Source: Thermus brockianus
GTDB taxonomy: Bacteria; Deinococcota; Deinococci; Deinococcales; Thermaceae
NCBI RefSeq assembly: GCF_021462505.1
Contig: NZ_JAKEDV010000008.1
Location: forward strand, 49,128 to 113,127
Reading direction: 5' to 3'
Length of the DNA: 64,000 nt
Positions 23,935 to 31,721 of the stretch are shown here, in pieces. How positions within the stretch are numbered: the first letter of the stretch is position 1; each line of letters begins with the position of its first letter. Under the pieces are notes generated by a model. The model did no database searches and had not been told where the DNA came from. It saw nothing but the letters and a program-made list of their open reading frames with translations. The position numbers were made by a program, and so were the translations under genes.

Positions 23935-23960
23935 GCCCCGGGCTTAGCCCGGGGCGGCTT
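23935..23960 (-). terminator. Terminator of the second Ugp-type operon
   Basis: Stem GCCCCGGGC / GCCCGGGGC (23935-23943 and 23947-23955), followed on the minus strand by CCTTTTCT. There is also a T-run on the plus strand side, so it could stop transcripts from either direction. Confidence 0.75.
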
Positions 23961-23971
23961 TTTGCGGCTTG

Positions 23972-25291
23972 TTAGCGGCTTGCCACGCTCCGGTTATAGC
24001 GTTCCAGCGCGGCATCCGCCCGGGCCTTGGCCTCCTTCAAGGCATCCCGGGCGGGTTTGCCCCGGAGGACTTCCTCCCAAGCGGCCTGCACGTACTGGCG
24101 GATCTCGGGGAAAGCGCCCATCAAGCACCCTGCGCTGGCGCTATTGACCTTACTGGTACCCAGTTGTTGGATCGCCGTGGTGTAGTTGGGCTGGCGCACG
24201 TGGGCTTGGCGCACCTCGGGAAGTTCGGTCACCCCCTTCACCACGGGGAAGTAGCCGGTGTCCAGGTGCCACTGGGCTTGGGTTTTGGGCTCCAAGAGGA
24301 AGCGCACGAAGCGCCAGGCGGCCTGGGTTTCCCCTTCGGAGAAGCCCCTTAGGACGTAAAGGGCTGCGCCGCCAATGGCCACCCCGTTCCGTTCCCGCAG
24401 GTAAGGGTAGTAGGCGGTGCGCAGGGGGAAGCGCCCCCCCACCTGGCGAAGAACCCCCGTGAGGCTCGCCGTGGAGTAGGCGGCGATGGCCGCCTGGCCC
24501 TGGGCGAAGAGGCTTTGGGAGTCAGCCCAGTTCCGGCCCGTGTTGGCCGCCACGCCTTCCCGCACCAGGCGGGCGTAAGTGTCCAGGAAGGCCACAGCGG
24601 CCTCGTTGTCAAAGGTCACCGCCGTGGCCCTGGCCTTGCGGCCGTTTTCGTTGTTGCAGAAGTACTCGCCGGAGTTGTAGGAGATCTGCTCCACGAACCA
24701 GGAGTCAATGGGGATGGAGAGGCCGTAGCGCACCGTGCGCCCCTGGGCGTCCTTTTTGGTGAGCTTGCGGGCAGCCTCCTCCAGGTCCTTTAGGGACCAG
24801 GTCGGCCTGTAGGGGATTCCGGCTTCCTGGAAAGCGGCCATGTTGAAGTAGAGGATGGGGTTGGAAGAGTTAAAGGGGAGGCCGTAGAGTTTACCCTCGA
24901 GGGTGTAGTAGCTCCTGGGTTGGGGCAGGAAGCGGTCCAGGTCAAACCCGTCCCTTCGGGCCAGATCCTCCAGCGGCACCACAGCCCCGGAGTCCGCCAT
25001 GATCCGGGCCCCGATATCGTAAACCTGGATCACGTGGGGGTAGCCCCGGCCTGCCCGCAGGGCGGCGAGGAGCTTGTTGATGCCGTCGTCGTAGCTCCCC
25101 ACGTATTGGCTTTTCACCTGGACAGCGTTTTGGCTCCGGTTGAACTCCTGCACGAGCTTTTCCGTGGCCTCTCCTAACACCCCGCCCATGGAGTGCCAGA
25201 ACTCCACGGTCACCCGTTGCGCCTGGACGGGGGCTAGGAGGAGCCATCCCAAGGCGCTAACCTTGGTCAATCCCAAGAACCATGTCCGCAT
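23972..25291 (-). CDS. UgpB-like ABC transporter substrate-binding protein (second system)
   Basis: 439 residues, CUT1 binding protein. Signal peptide ends near APVQAQRV. Blocks shared with UgpB: VTVEFWHSMGGVLGEATEKL, LVQEFNRSQNAVQVKSQYVG, SYDDGINKLLAALRAG, LPFNSSNPILYFNMAAFQEA and AIGGAALYVLRGFSEGETQA. E. coli UgpB has the same FWHSMGG and FNxSNPxLYYN-like features, closer than the first system at 2879. It is the last gene of a four-gene operon behind a Pho-type promoter. Probable ligands are glycerol-3-phosphate or glycerophosphodiesters. Confidence 0.86.
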   Translation of the reverse strand: MRTWFLGLTKVSALGWLLLAPVQAQRVTVEFWHSMGGVLGEATEKLVQEFNRSQNAVQVKSQYVGSYDDGINKLLAALRAGRGYPHVIQVYDIGARIMADSGAVVPLEDLARRDGFDLDRFLPQPRSYYTLEGKLYGLPFNSSNPILYFNMAAFQEAGIPYRPTWSLKDLEEAARKLTKKDAQGRTVRYGLSIPIDSWFVEQISYNSGEYFCNNENGRKARATAVTFDNEAAVAFLDTYARLVREGVAANTGRNWADSQSLFAQGQAAIAAYSTASLTGVLRQVGGRFPLRTAYYPYLRERNGVAIGGAALYVLRGFSEGETQAAWRFVRFLLEPKTQAQWHLDTGYFPVVKGVTELPEVRQAHVRQPNYTTAIQQLGTSKVNSASAGCLMGAFPEIRQYVQAAWEEVLRGKPARDALKEAKARADAALERYNRSVASR

Positions 25292-25303
25292 ACGCCACCT
25301 CCT

Positions 25304-26119
25304 TTATCCCTTCAGCCCGCCCAGGGCGATGCCCCGGATGAAGGCCCTTTGGGCGAGCAGGAAGGCGAACAGGGTAGGGAGAAGAACGAGGACAGCTCCC
25401 GCGGCCACCACGTTCCAACGGGCCACCTCTTCGTTCAGGAGGAAGTTCAGGGCGATCTGAGCCGTCTGCATCTCCCGGCTTTTGGTGACCACCAGAGGCC
25501 AGAGGTACATGTTCCAGGTACCGATAAAGGTGAGGGCGGCCAGGGCGCCAAGGGCGGGGGCGGTGAGGGGCAGGGCCACGTGGCGCAGGACCTGCCCGTG
25601 GGTGGCCCCGTCTATGCGGGCGGCGTCAAAGTAGTCCTCCGGAATGGTCCTCAGGGTTTGGCGGAGGAGAAAGACGCCCAAGGGGCTTGCCAGGAAGGGG
25701 ACGGTGAGGGCCCAGTAGGTGTCCAGCCACCCAAGGCGGTCCACCAGGAGGTAAAGGGGCAAGAAGGTTACCTCCCCGGGAACCAGGAGGAGGGCCACCG
25801 CTAGGCCAAAGAGGGCTTCCCGGCCCCGGAAGCGTAGCCGCGTGAGGGCGTAGGCGGCGAGGAGGCTCATGGCCAGGACCCCCAGGGTCACGGCGGTGGA
25901 AACGAGGAAGCTATTGAGGAGGAAGCGGGCCAGGGGAAACTTGGCCAGGGCCTCGGCGTAGGGGGCGAGGGTGGGGTTTGGGGGTAGAAGGGTGGGGGTG
26001 TAGAGGTCCCCCTCGCTCCGGAGGCTTGCGGAAAGTAGGGTGAGGAGGGGAAGGGTGAGGAGGAAGGCGTAGGCGGTGGCGAGGAGGTAGGTGGGGAGAA
26101 GTCTCAAGCGCTTACGCAT
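25304..26119 (-). CDS. UgpE-like ABC transporter permease (second system)
   Basis: 271 residues from the ATG at 26119 (MRKRLRLLPTYLLATAYAFL), which overlaps the upstream permease stop by 8 bases; the longer open frame to 26161 is read-through of that gene. EAA loop: YFDAARIDGATHGQVLRHVA. Ends RAFIRGIALGGLKG, the usual UgpE/MalG tail. Twelve bases to ugpB-like. Confidence 0.86.
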   Translation of the reverse strand: MRKRLRLLPTYLLATAYAFLLTLPLLTLLSASLRSEGDLYTPTLLPPNPTLAPYAEALAKFPLARFLLNSFLVSTAVTLGVLAMSLLAAYALTRLRFRGREALFGLAVALLLVPGEVTFLPLYLLVDRLGWLDTYWALTVPFLASPLGVFLLRQTLRTIPEDYFDAARIDGATHGQVLRHVALPLTAPALGALAALTFIGTWNMYLWPLVVTKSREMQTAQIALNFLLNEEVARWNVVAAGAVLVLLPTLFAFLLAQRAFIRGIALGGLKG

Positions 26120-27023
26120 AGTGCACCCTCCGGCCCAAAAGCCAGAACTGGAGCGCCGCAAGCGCCAGGAGGAGGAGGAAGAGGAGGAAGGCTTCGGAAG
26201 CCGCCAAGGGTACTTGGAAGTTGAAGAAGGCGTCCTGGTAAACTCGGTAAATCCAGACCATGGTGCTCTCGGCGGGTCCTCCCCGGGTGAGGAGGTGGAT
26301 CTGCCCGAAGGCGGTGAGGCTTTTGAGCACCACCAGGAGCCCCACCAGGAAGAGGGTGGGGGAGAGGAGGGGGAGGGTGATGCGGAAGAAGCGGGTCCAG
26401 GGGCCCGCCCCGTCCACGGTGGCCGCCTCGAGGACCTCCTCGGGAATGTTCTGGAGCCCCGCCGTGAGGAGGATGGCGGTGAAGCCCACCCCGGCCCAGG
26501 CGGTGACCACCGCCAAGGTGGGCAGGGCCAGCTCGGGGGAGGTGAGCCAGGGAAGGGGAGGGAGGCCGAGGGCGGCTAGGGTCCGGTTGGCCCACCCCCC
26601 CACGGGGTGGAGAAACCATCCCCAGGCCACCGCGGCCACGGCGGTGGGGACGGCGGTGGTGAGGAAGAAGAGGGTGCGGAAGAGGGTCACGCCGGGGTAA
26701 GGGCGGTAAACCAAGAGGGCGGCGAGGAGCCCCAGGAGGAGCTCCAGGGGCGCGGTGATGAGGGCGAAGACCAGGGTGGTTTGGACGCTTTTCCAGAACT
26801 CGGGGCGGGAGAGGGCCTCGAGGTAGTTGGCTAGCCCCACCCATTCCCGGCCCTTCCCGAAAAGGTTTTCCTGGTGGAGGGAAAGCCAAAGGGCCTCCCC
26901 CACGGGCAGGATGAGGAAGAGGAGGAAGAGGCCGTAGGCGGGGAGGAGGAAGGGCAAGGGCTCCAGGGCATACCGCCTCGCCCCGCCCTTTTCCTGGGTG
27001 AGAACCCGTTCCACGGGGGCCAC
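26112..27023 (-). CDS. UgpA-like ABC transporter permease (second system)
   Basis: 303 residues, GTG start. MalF/UgpA type with an initial charged segment and six helices. EAA loop VLEAATVDGAGPWTRFFRIT, followed by FGQIHLLTRGGPAESTMVWI, the region that in UgpA/MalF follows the EAA helix. It starts one base after the isomerase-like gene stop. No ATPase in the operon. Confidence 0.86.
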   Translation of the reverse strand: MAPVERVLTQEKGGARRYALEPLPFLLPAYGLFLLFLILPVGEALWLSLHQENLFGKGREWVGLANYLEALSRPEFWKSVQTTLVFALITAPLELLLGLLAALLVYRPYPGVTLFRTLFFLTTAVPTAVAAVAWGWFLHPVGGWANRTLAALGLPPLPWLTSPELALPTLAVVTAWAGVGFTAILLTAGLQNIPEEVLEAATVDGAGPWTRFFRITLPLLSPTLFLVGLLVVLKSLTAFGQIHLLTRGGPAESTMVWIYRVYQDAFFNFQVPLAASEAFLLFLLLLALAALQFWLLGRRVHYA

Positions 27024-27024
27024 C

Positions 27025-27777
27025 CTACCGGTCCTCCGTCAGGGAAACGTCAAGCCCTTGGCGTAAGCGCGCCAGGTAGGCCAGGGAAGCCCGGGGATCC
27101 CCCCGCACCTCCAGAACCAGGGGAAGGCTAAGGTAGGGAGGGAGCCAGCGGGCATGGTCCAAAACCCCCTGCCCGAGGTTCCAGTGGCGGTCGTAGACCC
27201 CGTCGGTGTCGTTGAGGTGCAGGTGCTCTGGTCCGAGGGCAAGCCAGGGCTCGGGCTTTGGGGTGGCGCTGAACACCCGGGCATGGGCGGCGTCAAAGCA
27301 GAAGCCCAGGGCTTCTGGGTAGGCGGCGAGAAGGGGTTGCAAGGCCTCGGGGCTGGGCTCGTGGGTGTTTTCCAGGAGAAGGCGGATGCCCAAGGCTTGC
27401 GCCCTCCGTACCACCGCCCTGAGCTTTTCCGCCAGGCGCTCCGCCCGGGCCTGGGCCTCCTCGGGGGTCCGGCCATGGGGAATGCCCGAGTGGAAGACCG
27501 TCCGGTCTGCGCCCAGTTCTGCCGCTCGTTCCAGGCCGAAGAGGAGGCGCCTTAGGGTGAGGGCCCGCACCTCGGGGTCGGGGGAGAGGAGGTCCAGGTT
27601 CCAGAAGGGAAGGTGGGCGGAAACGGGTTCCTTTAGCTCCTGGGCCAGGCGGTGGAAAAGGGCGTCGTCTTCCAGGTGCTCTGGGTCCAGGTAGACCTCG
27701 AGGCCCACCCCGAGCGCCTCCAGTTGGTTGCGTTGGGGTAGGACCTGGTCCAGGGGAAGGGCTAGGCGGAGGTCCAT
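27025..27777 (-). CDS. TIM-barrel sugar phosphate isomerase/epimerase-type protein (AP endonuclease 2 family)
   Basis: 250 residues, start ATG at 27777 (MDLRLALPLDQVLPQRNQLE). An in-frame GTG at 27786 is rejected because it overlaps the TAGGGT -10 box. Xylose-isomerase-like TIM-barrel blocks: PVSAHLPFWNLDL, GADRTVFHSGIPHG, IRLLLENTHEPSPEAL, GFCFDAAHARVFS, LHLNDTDGVYDRHWNLGQG. The His, Glu and Asp at strand ends would bind a divalent metal. It heads the second Ugp-type operon, where other bacteria have a phosphodiesterase (UgpQ). It may process the imported phosphorylated compound; the true reaction is unknown. Confidence 0.72.
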   Translation of the reverse strand: MDLRLALPLDQVLPQRNQLEALGVGLEVYLDPEHLEDDALFHRLAQELKEPVSAHLPFWNLDLLSPDPEVRALTLRRLLFGLERAAELGADRTVFHSGIPHGRTPEEAQARAERLAEKLRAVVRRAQALGIRLLLENTHEPSPEALQPLLAAYPEALGFCFDAAHARVFSATPKPEPWLALGPEHLHLNDTDGVYDRHWNLGQGVLDHARWLPPYLSLPLVLEVRGDPRASLAYLARLRQGLDVSLTEDR

Positions 27778-27784
27778 GGACCCC

Positions 27785-27827
27785 ACCCTATGCGTTTCCC
27801 TTCAGGGGTGTGTCATCAAGCCTTCTG
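27785..27827 (-). promoter_or_regulatory. Pho-type promoter of the second Ugp operon
   Basis: On the minus strand: CAGAAGG (27827-27821), CTTG, ATGACAC (27816-27810), ACCC, CTGAAGG (27805-27799), eight bases, TAGGGT (27790-27785), seven bases, ATG at 27777. The last two half-sites match those before alkaline phosphatase. Three consecutive 11-bp steps are visible, though the outermost is weak. Confidence 0.65.
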
Positions 27828-27924
27828 CATTCCCTCGGGGCTGGGTGGCTTCTCTGCTAACCCTTCCTTTGGCCCCAAGGGGCGGGCTTTCCTTTGGATG
27901 GGCGTGCTTTATACCCTTGACAAG

Positions 27925-28947
27925 ATGAAGCTCAGGCACCACCCTATGGGTATGGACTGCTGCGTGGACCGCAGGAAGGTAGTCCAGGGGTTGTCGGGGC
28001 TTGCGCTCGGGGGTTTGAGCCTAGCGCAACGGGGAAAGAAGCGGATAAAGCTTGCCTTTTGCTCCCAGCTCCTCTGCATCATTCCCTATGAGGTAGCCCA
28101 ACGTCGGGGCTATTTCGCCGAGGAAGGCCTCGAGGTGGAGCTCGTCTATGCCCGGGGGGGAGCGCAAGCGCTCCAGTTTTTGGTGGGCAAGGCAGTGGAC
28201 TACGCCGCCACCAGCCTGGACGCCGCCCTGCAGGCTTACCGGCAAGGGGCGCCCATCGTCCGCGTCCTTTCCACGGGGAGGCTTCCCCTTTTTGCCCTGG
28301 CCGCCGGGCCTAAGAGCACGGTCCGGAGCGTCCCTGACCTTCAGGGCAAGACCGTGGGCATCTCCGCCCTGGGCAACGCGGACCACGTGCTCTTGGTTTA
28401 CCTCCTGAAGAAGGCTGGGGTGGATCCCAGGCGGGTGCAGTACGCCACCTTGGGCCCCAACCTGTACGAGGCGCTTCGGGCGGGGCACGTGGAGGTGGGG
28501 ATGGTTCAGGAACCAGCCCTCACCCTTCTCAAGGAGGCGGGAGGAAGGGAGATCGTGAACCTCATGGACCTCAAGCAGGCCCAGGCCTACCTGGGCGGGG
28601 CTTACGAGTTCATGGGGGTGGCGGTGCGGCGGGAGGAGCGGGAGGCGCGCCTTGGGGAAATAAAGGCTATGGCGCGCGCCCTGGAAAAGGCTCTCCGCTT
28701 TGTCCACGCGGCGGACGCCCGCCTCATCGCCGACACCCTTCCCAAGGCCTTGATTGCGGGCGGGGACGAGGAGCGGCTTAAGGCCGTTATCCAGCGGTAT
28801 CGCAAGGACCTTTACCCCACGAGCGTGCGCATTGACCTCGAGGCCGCCAGGAGGGTAGCGGAAAGCCAGGTGGAGGCGGGGCTCCTACCCCCTTCCTTCA
28901 AGGTGGAGAGCCTATTGGACCTAGAGGTGGTCGGTGCTACGGGTTAA
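27925..28947 (+). CDS. ABC substrate-binding protein, nitrate/sulfonate/taurine (SsuA/ThiY) type, Tat signal
   Basis: About 340 residues. The start is uncertain (ATG at 27925, 27946 or 27952; none has a ribosome site). TATACC at 27910-27915 could be a -10 for a nearly leaderless transcript from 27925. A twin-arginine-like signal (CVDRRKVVQGLSGLALGG) follows. The mature part is NMT1/SsuA-like: EVAQRRGYFAEEGLEVELVY, GAQALQFLVGKAVDYAATSL, SVPDLQGKTVGISALG, EVGMVQEPALTLLKEAG. Two cysteines (AFCSQLLCIIP) lie at the first binding loop, where related proteins bind the ligand. The ATPase, permease and DsrE genes follow with overlaps. The substrate may be an organic sulfur compound. Confidence 0.82.
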   Translation: MKLRHHPMGMDCCVDRRKVVQGLSGLALGGLSLAQRGKKRIKLAFCSQLLCIIPYEVAQRRGYFAEEGLEVELVYARGGAQALQFLVGKAVDYAATSLDAALQAYRQGAPIVRVLSTGRLPLFALAAGPKSTVRSVPDLQGKTVGISALGNADHVLLVYLLKKAGVDPRRVQYATLGPNLYEALRAGHVEVGMVQEPALTLLKEAGGREIVNLMDLKQAQAYLGGAYEFMGVAVRREEREARLGEIKAMARALEKALRFVHAADARLIADTLPKALIAGGDEERLKAVIQRYRKDLYPTSVRIDLEAARRVAESQVEAGLLPPSFKVESLLDLEVVGATG

Positions 28948-29680
28948 AGGCCTTCGCCTGGGCTATGGCCCCGTCCCCGTCCTGGAGGGGGTGGACCTCG
29001 AGGTGGGAAAGGGGGAGTTCGTCAGCCTGGTGGGCCCCTCGGGGAGCGGTAAGAGCACCCTTCTGCGGGCCATCGCCGGCCTGCTTCGGCCGGAGGCCGG
29101 GGAGGTGGAGCGGGACTTTGGCGCGGAGGAACTTGGCTTCCTCTTCCAGGAGGACGCCCTCTTGCCCTGGCGCACCGCCCGGGAGAACGTGGCCCTGGGG
29201 CTGAGGATCCGGGGGCTGGCGAAAGGGAAAGCGTTGGCCGAGGCGGATGCGTGGCTTTCCCGCCTGGGCCTTGCGGGCCTTGGGGACCGCTTTCCCCACG
29301 AGCTTTCTGGAGGGCAGCGGAAACGGGTGGCCCTGGCCCAGGTCCTGGCCATCAAACCCCGCCTCCTCCTCATGGACGAGCCCTTGGCCAGCTTGGACGC
29401 CATTCTCCGGACCCAGGTGACCCGGGACCTCCTCGGCCTGGTGGAAGCCGAAGGCATCGCCGTGCTCCTGGTCACGCACGATCTGGAGGAGGCCATCGCC
29501 CTTTCGGACCGCATCTACCTTCTTTCCAAGGGGCCAAGGGCACGGATGGTGCGGGAGTACCGCATTCCCTTCCCCCGGCCCCGAGACCCTGTGGGGGTAA
29601 GGGCGGAACCCCTGTTCGGCTCCCTTCTGCAGAGGCTTTGGCGGGATCTGGAGGAGGTTTCCCCATGCGTCGCCTACTAG
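28934..29680 (+). CDS. ABC transporter ATP-binding protein, SsuB/TauB type
   Basis: 248 residues, GTG start inside the end of the binding-protein gene (14-base overlap). Walker [17 protein letters not shown] near residue 33, Q-loop LGFLFQEDALLPWRT, signature LSGGQRKRVALAQVLA, Walker B RLLLMDEPLASLD, switch VTHDLEEAIALSDRIY. Typical nitrate/sulfonate/taurine-type ATPase, with the C-terminal FPRPRDP seen in SsuB/TauB proteins. Confidence 0.88.
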   Translation: MLRVKGLRLGYGPVPVLEGVDLEVGKGEFVSLVGPSGSGKSTLLRAIAGLLRPEAGEVERDFGAEELGFLFQEDALLPWRTARENVALGLRIRGLAKGKALAEADAWLSRLGLAGLGDRFPHELSGGQRKRVALAQVLAIKPRLLLMDEPLASLDAILRTQVTRDLLGLVEAEGIAVLLVTHDLEEAIALSDRIYLLSKGPRARMVREYRIPFPRPRDPVGVRAEPLFGSLLQRLWRDLEEVSPCVAY

Positions 29681-30413
29681 TGCTCATAGGGCTCCTTCTC
29701 TTCTGGGAAGTCCTGGCAGGCCTCGGTTGGGTGAACCCCCTTTACGCTCCCCCGCCCCACCAGGTGGTCCTCACCCTCCTGGAGCTCTTCCAAACGGGGG
29801 AGATCCTCCCCCACCTCCAGGCCACCTTCACCGCCGCCCTTCTGGGCCTAGGGGGCGGTATCCTCCTCGGGGGCGTCTTGGGCCTGATGGCCGCCTTCAG
29901 CCCGTTCTTCTCGGACCTCTTGGAGCCCTTGATGCTCCTGCTGAACGCCATCCCGCGGGTCATCCTGGCGCCCCTTTTCGTCATTTGGCTGGGGATCGGC
30001 CTGGCTTCCAAGGTGGCCCTAAGCCTCATCCTGGTTGCGGTGCTCATCTTCTTCGCCGTCTATAGCGGCGTGAAGCAGGTGGATCCCCGGCTTTTGGAGC
30101 GGGTGCGCACTTTAGTGGGGGAAGGGGTTGGTTGCTGCGGGAGGTCTACCTGCCCTCCCTTTCGGCCTGGGTCCTGTCTTCCCTGAAGGTGGCGGTGGGC
30201 TTTGCCTTCACGGGGGCGGTGGTGGGCGAGTTCGTGGCCTCGAGCCGGGGTCTTGGCTATCTCCTTTCCTTCGCCCAAAGCACCTACAACGCCCGGCTTT
30301 CCCTGGCCCTCATTACCCTCATCGTCCTGTTTGTCCTTTTTCTCTTTTTCCTTTTCGGCAAGTTGGAGGACAGGCTTCTTCGCTGGAGGCCTAGGAACCA
30401 AGGAGGTTTCTAA
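29665..30413 (+). pseudogene. ABC transporter permease, SsuC/TauC type, interrupted by a one-base frameshift
   Basis: The ATG at 29665 (MRRLLVLIGLLLFWEVLAGL) opens a good permease up to VDPRLLERVRTL near 30112. The first frame then goes off family, while the next frame resumes LLREVYLPSLSAWVLSSLKV to a stop at 30411-30413 (ending WRPRNQGGF). Adding one G to the run at 30117-30121 would give a continuous 249-residue protein with the expected EAA-like loop (RVRTL...RGWLLREVYLP). The rest is intact, including the TAATG overlap with the DsrE gene. It is a sequencing error, a slippery G-run or a very recent mutation. Confidence 0.8.
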
Positions 30414-30814
30414 TGCGCGTAGCCTACGTTTTGGCGAGTCCTCGGGCGGCGAGCCACAAGCTCGGGCAGATGATCCTGCCCCAACTGGAGGCGGGGGTGC
30501 ACGGGGCGGAGGTGGTGGGGATCTTCTTCTTTGACGACAACACCTTGGTCCTGCAACGGGGGAACCCCATTGGGGAGCGCCTGGCGAAGGTGGCCAAGGA
30601 GAAGGGGATCCTCCTCATGATGTGCGACCTTTGCGCCCTGGAGAGGGGGCTTGCGGAGGGGGAGGCCCGTTGGTGCACGCCCACGGGGGAGGGGCGGAAG
30701 GTGCCTGGGGAATGCCGGGTGGCGGCCCACGTGGTGGAGGGGGTGGAGGTGGGGTGTTTCCCGGACCTCTACCGGGCCCTGGCTGGCCGGGTGGACCAGG
30801 TGATCACCCTCTAG
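30413..30814 (+). CDS. DsrE family protein
   Basis: 133 residues, cytosolic alpha/beta sulfur-relay-type fold: VAYVLASPRAASHKLGQMIL, AEVVGIFFFDDNTLVLQRGN, GILLMMCDLCALERGLAEGE, GVEVGCFPDLYRALAGRVDQ. Cysteines in MMCDLCALERG and EVGCFPDLY are placed like the sulfur-carrying Cys of DsrE/TusD proteins. It is the last gene of the ABC cassette, by TAATG overlap with the permease. The combination of a Cys-bearing binding protein, ATPase, permease and a DsrE protein recalls the Sao-type cassettes named in annotation databases; this match is from memory and tentative. Its first 61 bases are duplicated at 11327. Confidence 0.82.
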   Translation: MRVAYVLASPRAASHKLGQMILPQLEAGVHGAEVVGIFFFDDNTLVLQRGNPIGERLAKVAKEKGILLMMCDLCALERGLAEGEARWCTPTGEGRKVPGECRVAAHVVEGVEVGCFPDLYRALAGRVDQVITL

Positions 30815-30917
30815 GGGGTTGCGCCGCGAAGGTTACCCTTCACACGCACATCCCCGGAGGCGATTTTGCTTTGCTAGTCAGGCCCGAAAGGGCGGGGTAG
30901 AGCGGTAGACTGGTGCC

Positions 30918-31469
30918 ATGGAGCAAGCCAAGCCACCCCCTTTCCAGGCCATCCTTTTGCTCCAGCGAGTGGCCTCCCCGCCCAAGGGGCCTGGCCACTT
31001 TCCCTCGGTGCAGGTTCTGGACCGCACGTACCGGGTGCCCGGGAATGGCCTGGCCCCCAAGGCCAGGGCCGGCTTACCCGGGGTACTTCAGGCTTTCCTG
31101 CGGCGAAACCCGGGAGGGGGTCCTGTGCCCGTCCTCCTCTATCCCCGCACGGAGGGGTGTTCCTTGGACCTGGGGAAGACGCTCCTTGCCAAGATCTACA
31201 CCACGGAGCCTCCCCCCCTAGCGCCAGGACGCTTCAGGGTGGTGGGGCTCCTCGTGGACCGGGAGGGGCAACGCCTGCGGGTGGAGGTACGGCCCAACCC
31301 GGAGAAGGGCACGCTAGGAGAGGCCTTCACCCTCTGCCTGCGGCTAGCCCCAGGGCTTGCCGATGCCCCTTTGCCTTTAGGGCGGGTCCTGGACCTGCGG
31401 GGCCGCCTCGAGGAGGACCTGAGCCTCTTGGTGGAGGAAGCGCAAGAGGTCCCCGGCGGTTTGCGCTAG
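30918..31469 (+). CDS. Hypothetical protein
   Basis: 183 residues, no signal peptide or membrane span, family unknown. The ATG at 30918 is six bases after TAGACT (30906-30911), the spacing of leaderless Thermus promoters. Composition is normal for the genome. Segments FRVVGLLVDREGQRLRVEVR and LPLGRVLDLRGRLEEDLSLL suggest an alpha/beta domain. The gap before it (30815-30917) holds only a GCCC GAAA GGGC hairpin (30882-30893) and no T-run. Confidence 0.6.
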   Translation: MEQAKPPPFQAILLLQRVASPPKGPGHFPSVQVLDRTYRVPGNGLAPKARAGLPGVLQAFLRRNPGGGPVPVLLYPRTEGCSLDLGKTLLAKIYTTEPPPLAPGRFRVVGLLVDREGQRLRVEVRPNPEKGTLGEAFTLCLRLAPGLADAPLPLGRVLDLRGRLEEDLSLLVEEAQEVPGGLR

Positions 31470-31563
31470 GGGCCCCACCGGTGCCCTTGGGAGCTGGCCA
31501 GGGGACATTGCATTAGCCTCAAAGGTGCGCCGTGATCCCAAGCTCCCACCGCCTAAGCCGAGG

Positions 31564-31580
31564 TCGTTCCTCTAGAACGA
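31564..31580. promoter_or_regulatory. Inverted repeat upstream of the TAXI gene promoter
   Basis: TCGTTC CTCTA GAACGA, a perfect 6-bp dyad 30 bases upstream of the -35 at 31610; it may be an operator. The rest of the gap 31470-31609 has only a loose 8-bp inverted repeat (TGGGAGCT at 31488 and AGCTCCCA at 31541) and no gene I can support. Confidence 0.35.
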
Positions 31581-31609
31581 GGTTTGACCAGTAGCCCAAA
31601 GTGCCCTCC

Positions 31610-31637
31610 TTGACGCCTTCAAGTGTAAGCATAAGGT
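31610..31637 (+). promoter_or_regulatory. Promoter of the TAXI binding-protein gene
   Basis: TTGACG (31610-31615), 16 bases, TAAGGT (31632-31637), about 85 bases before the ATG at 31722. Confidence 0.5.
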
Positions 31638-31721
31638 GGCCCAATGGAACGCTTTTGGACAAGGAGGGGCTTGTGGTGCGGCTCCTTTCTCAGTAAACTC
31701 CCCTCCAACCGGAGGGGTGCC

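Noticed and set aside
31470..31721. A small gene in the gap before the TAXI gene
   Set aside because: The open frame from 31644 is only an upstream extension of the TAXI gene without a ribosome site; the gap shows promoter and dyad elements instead.
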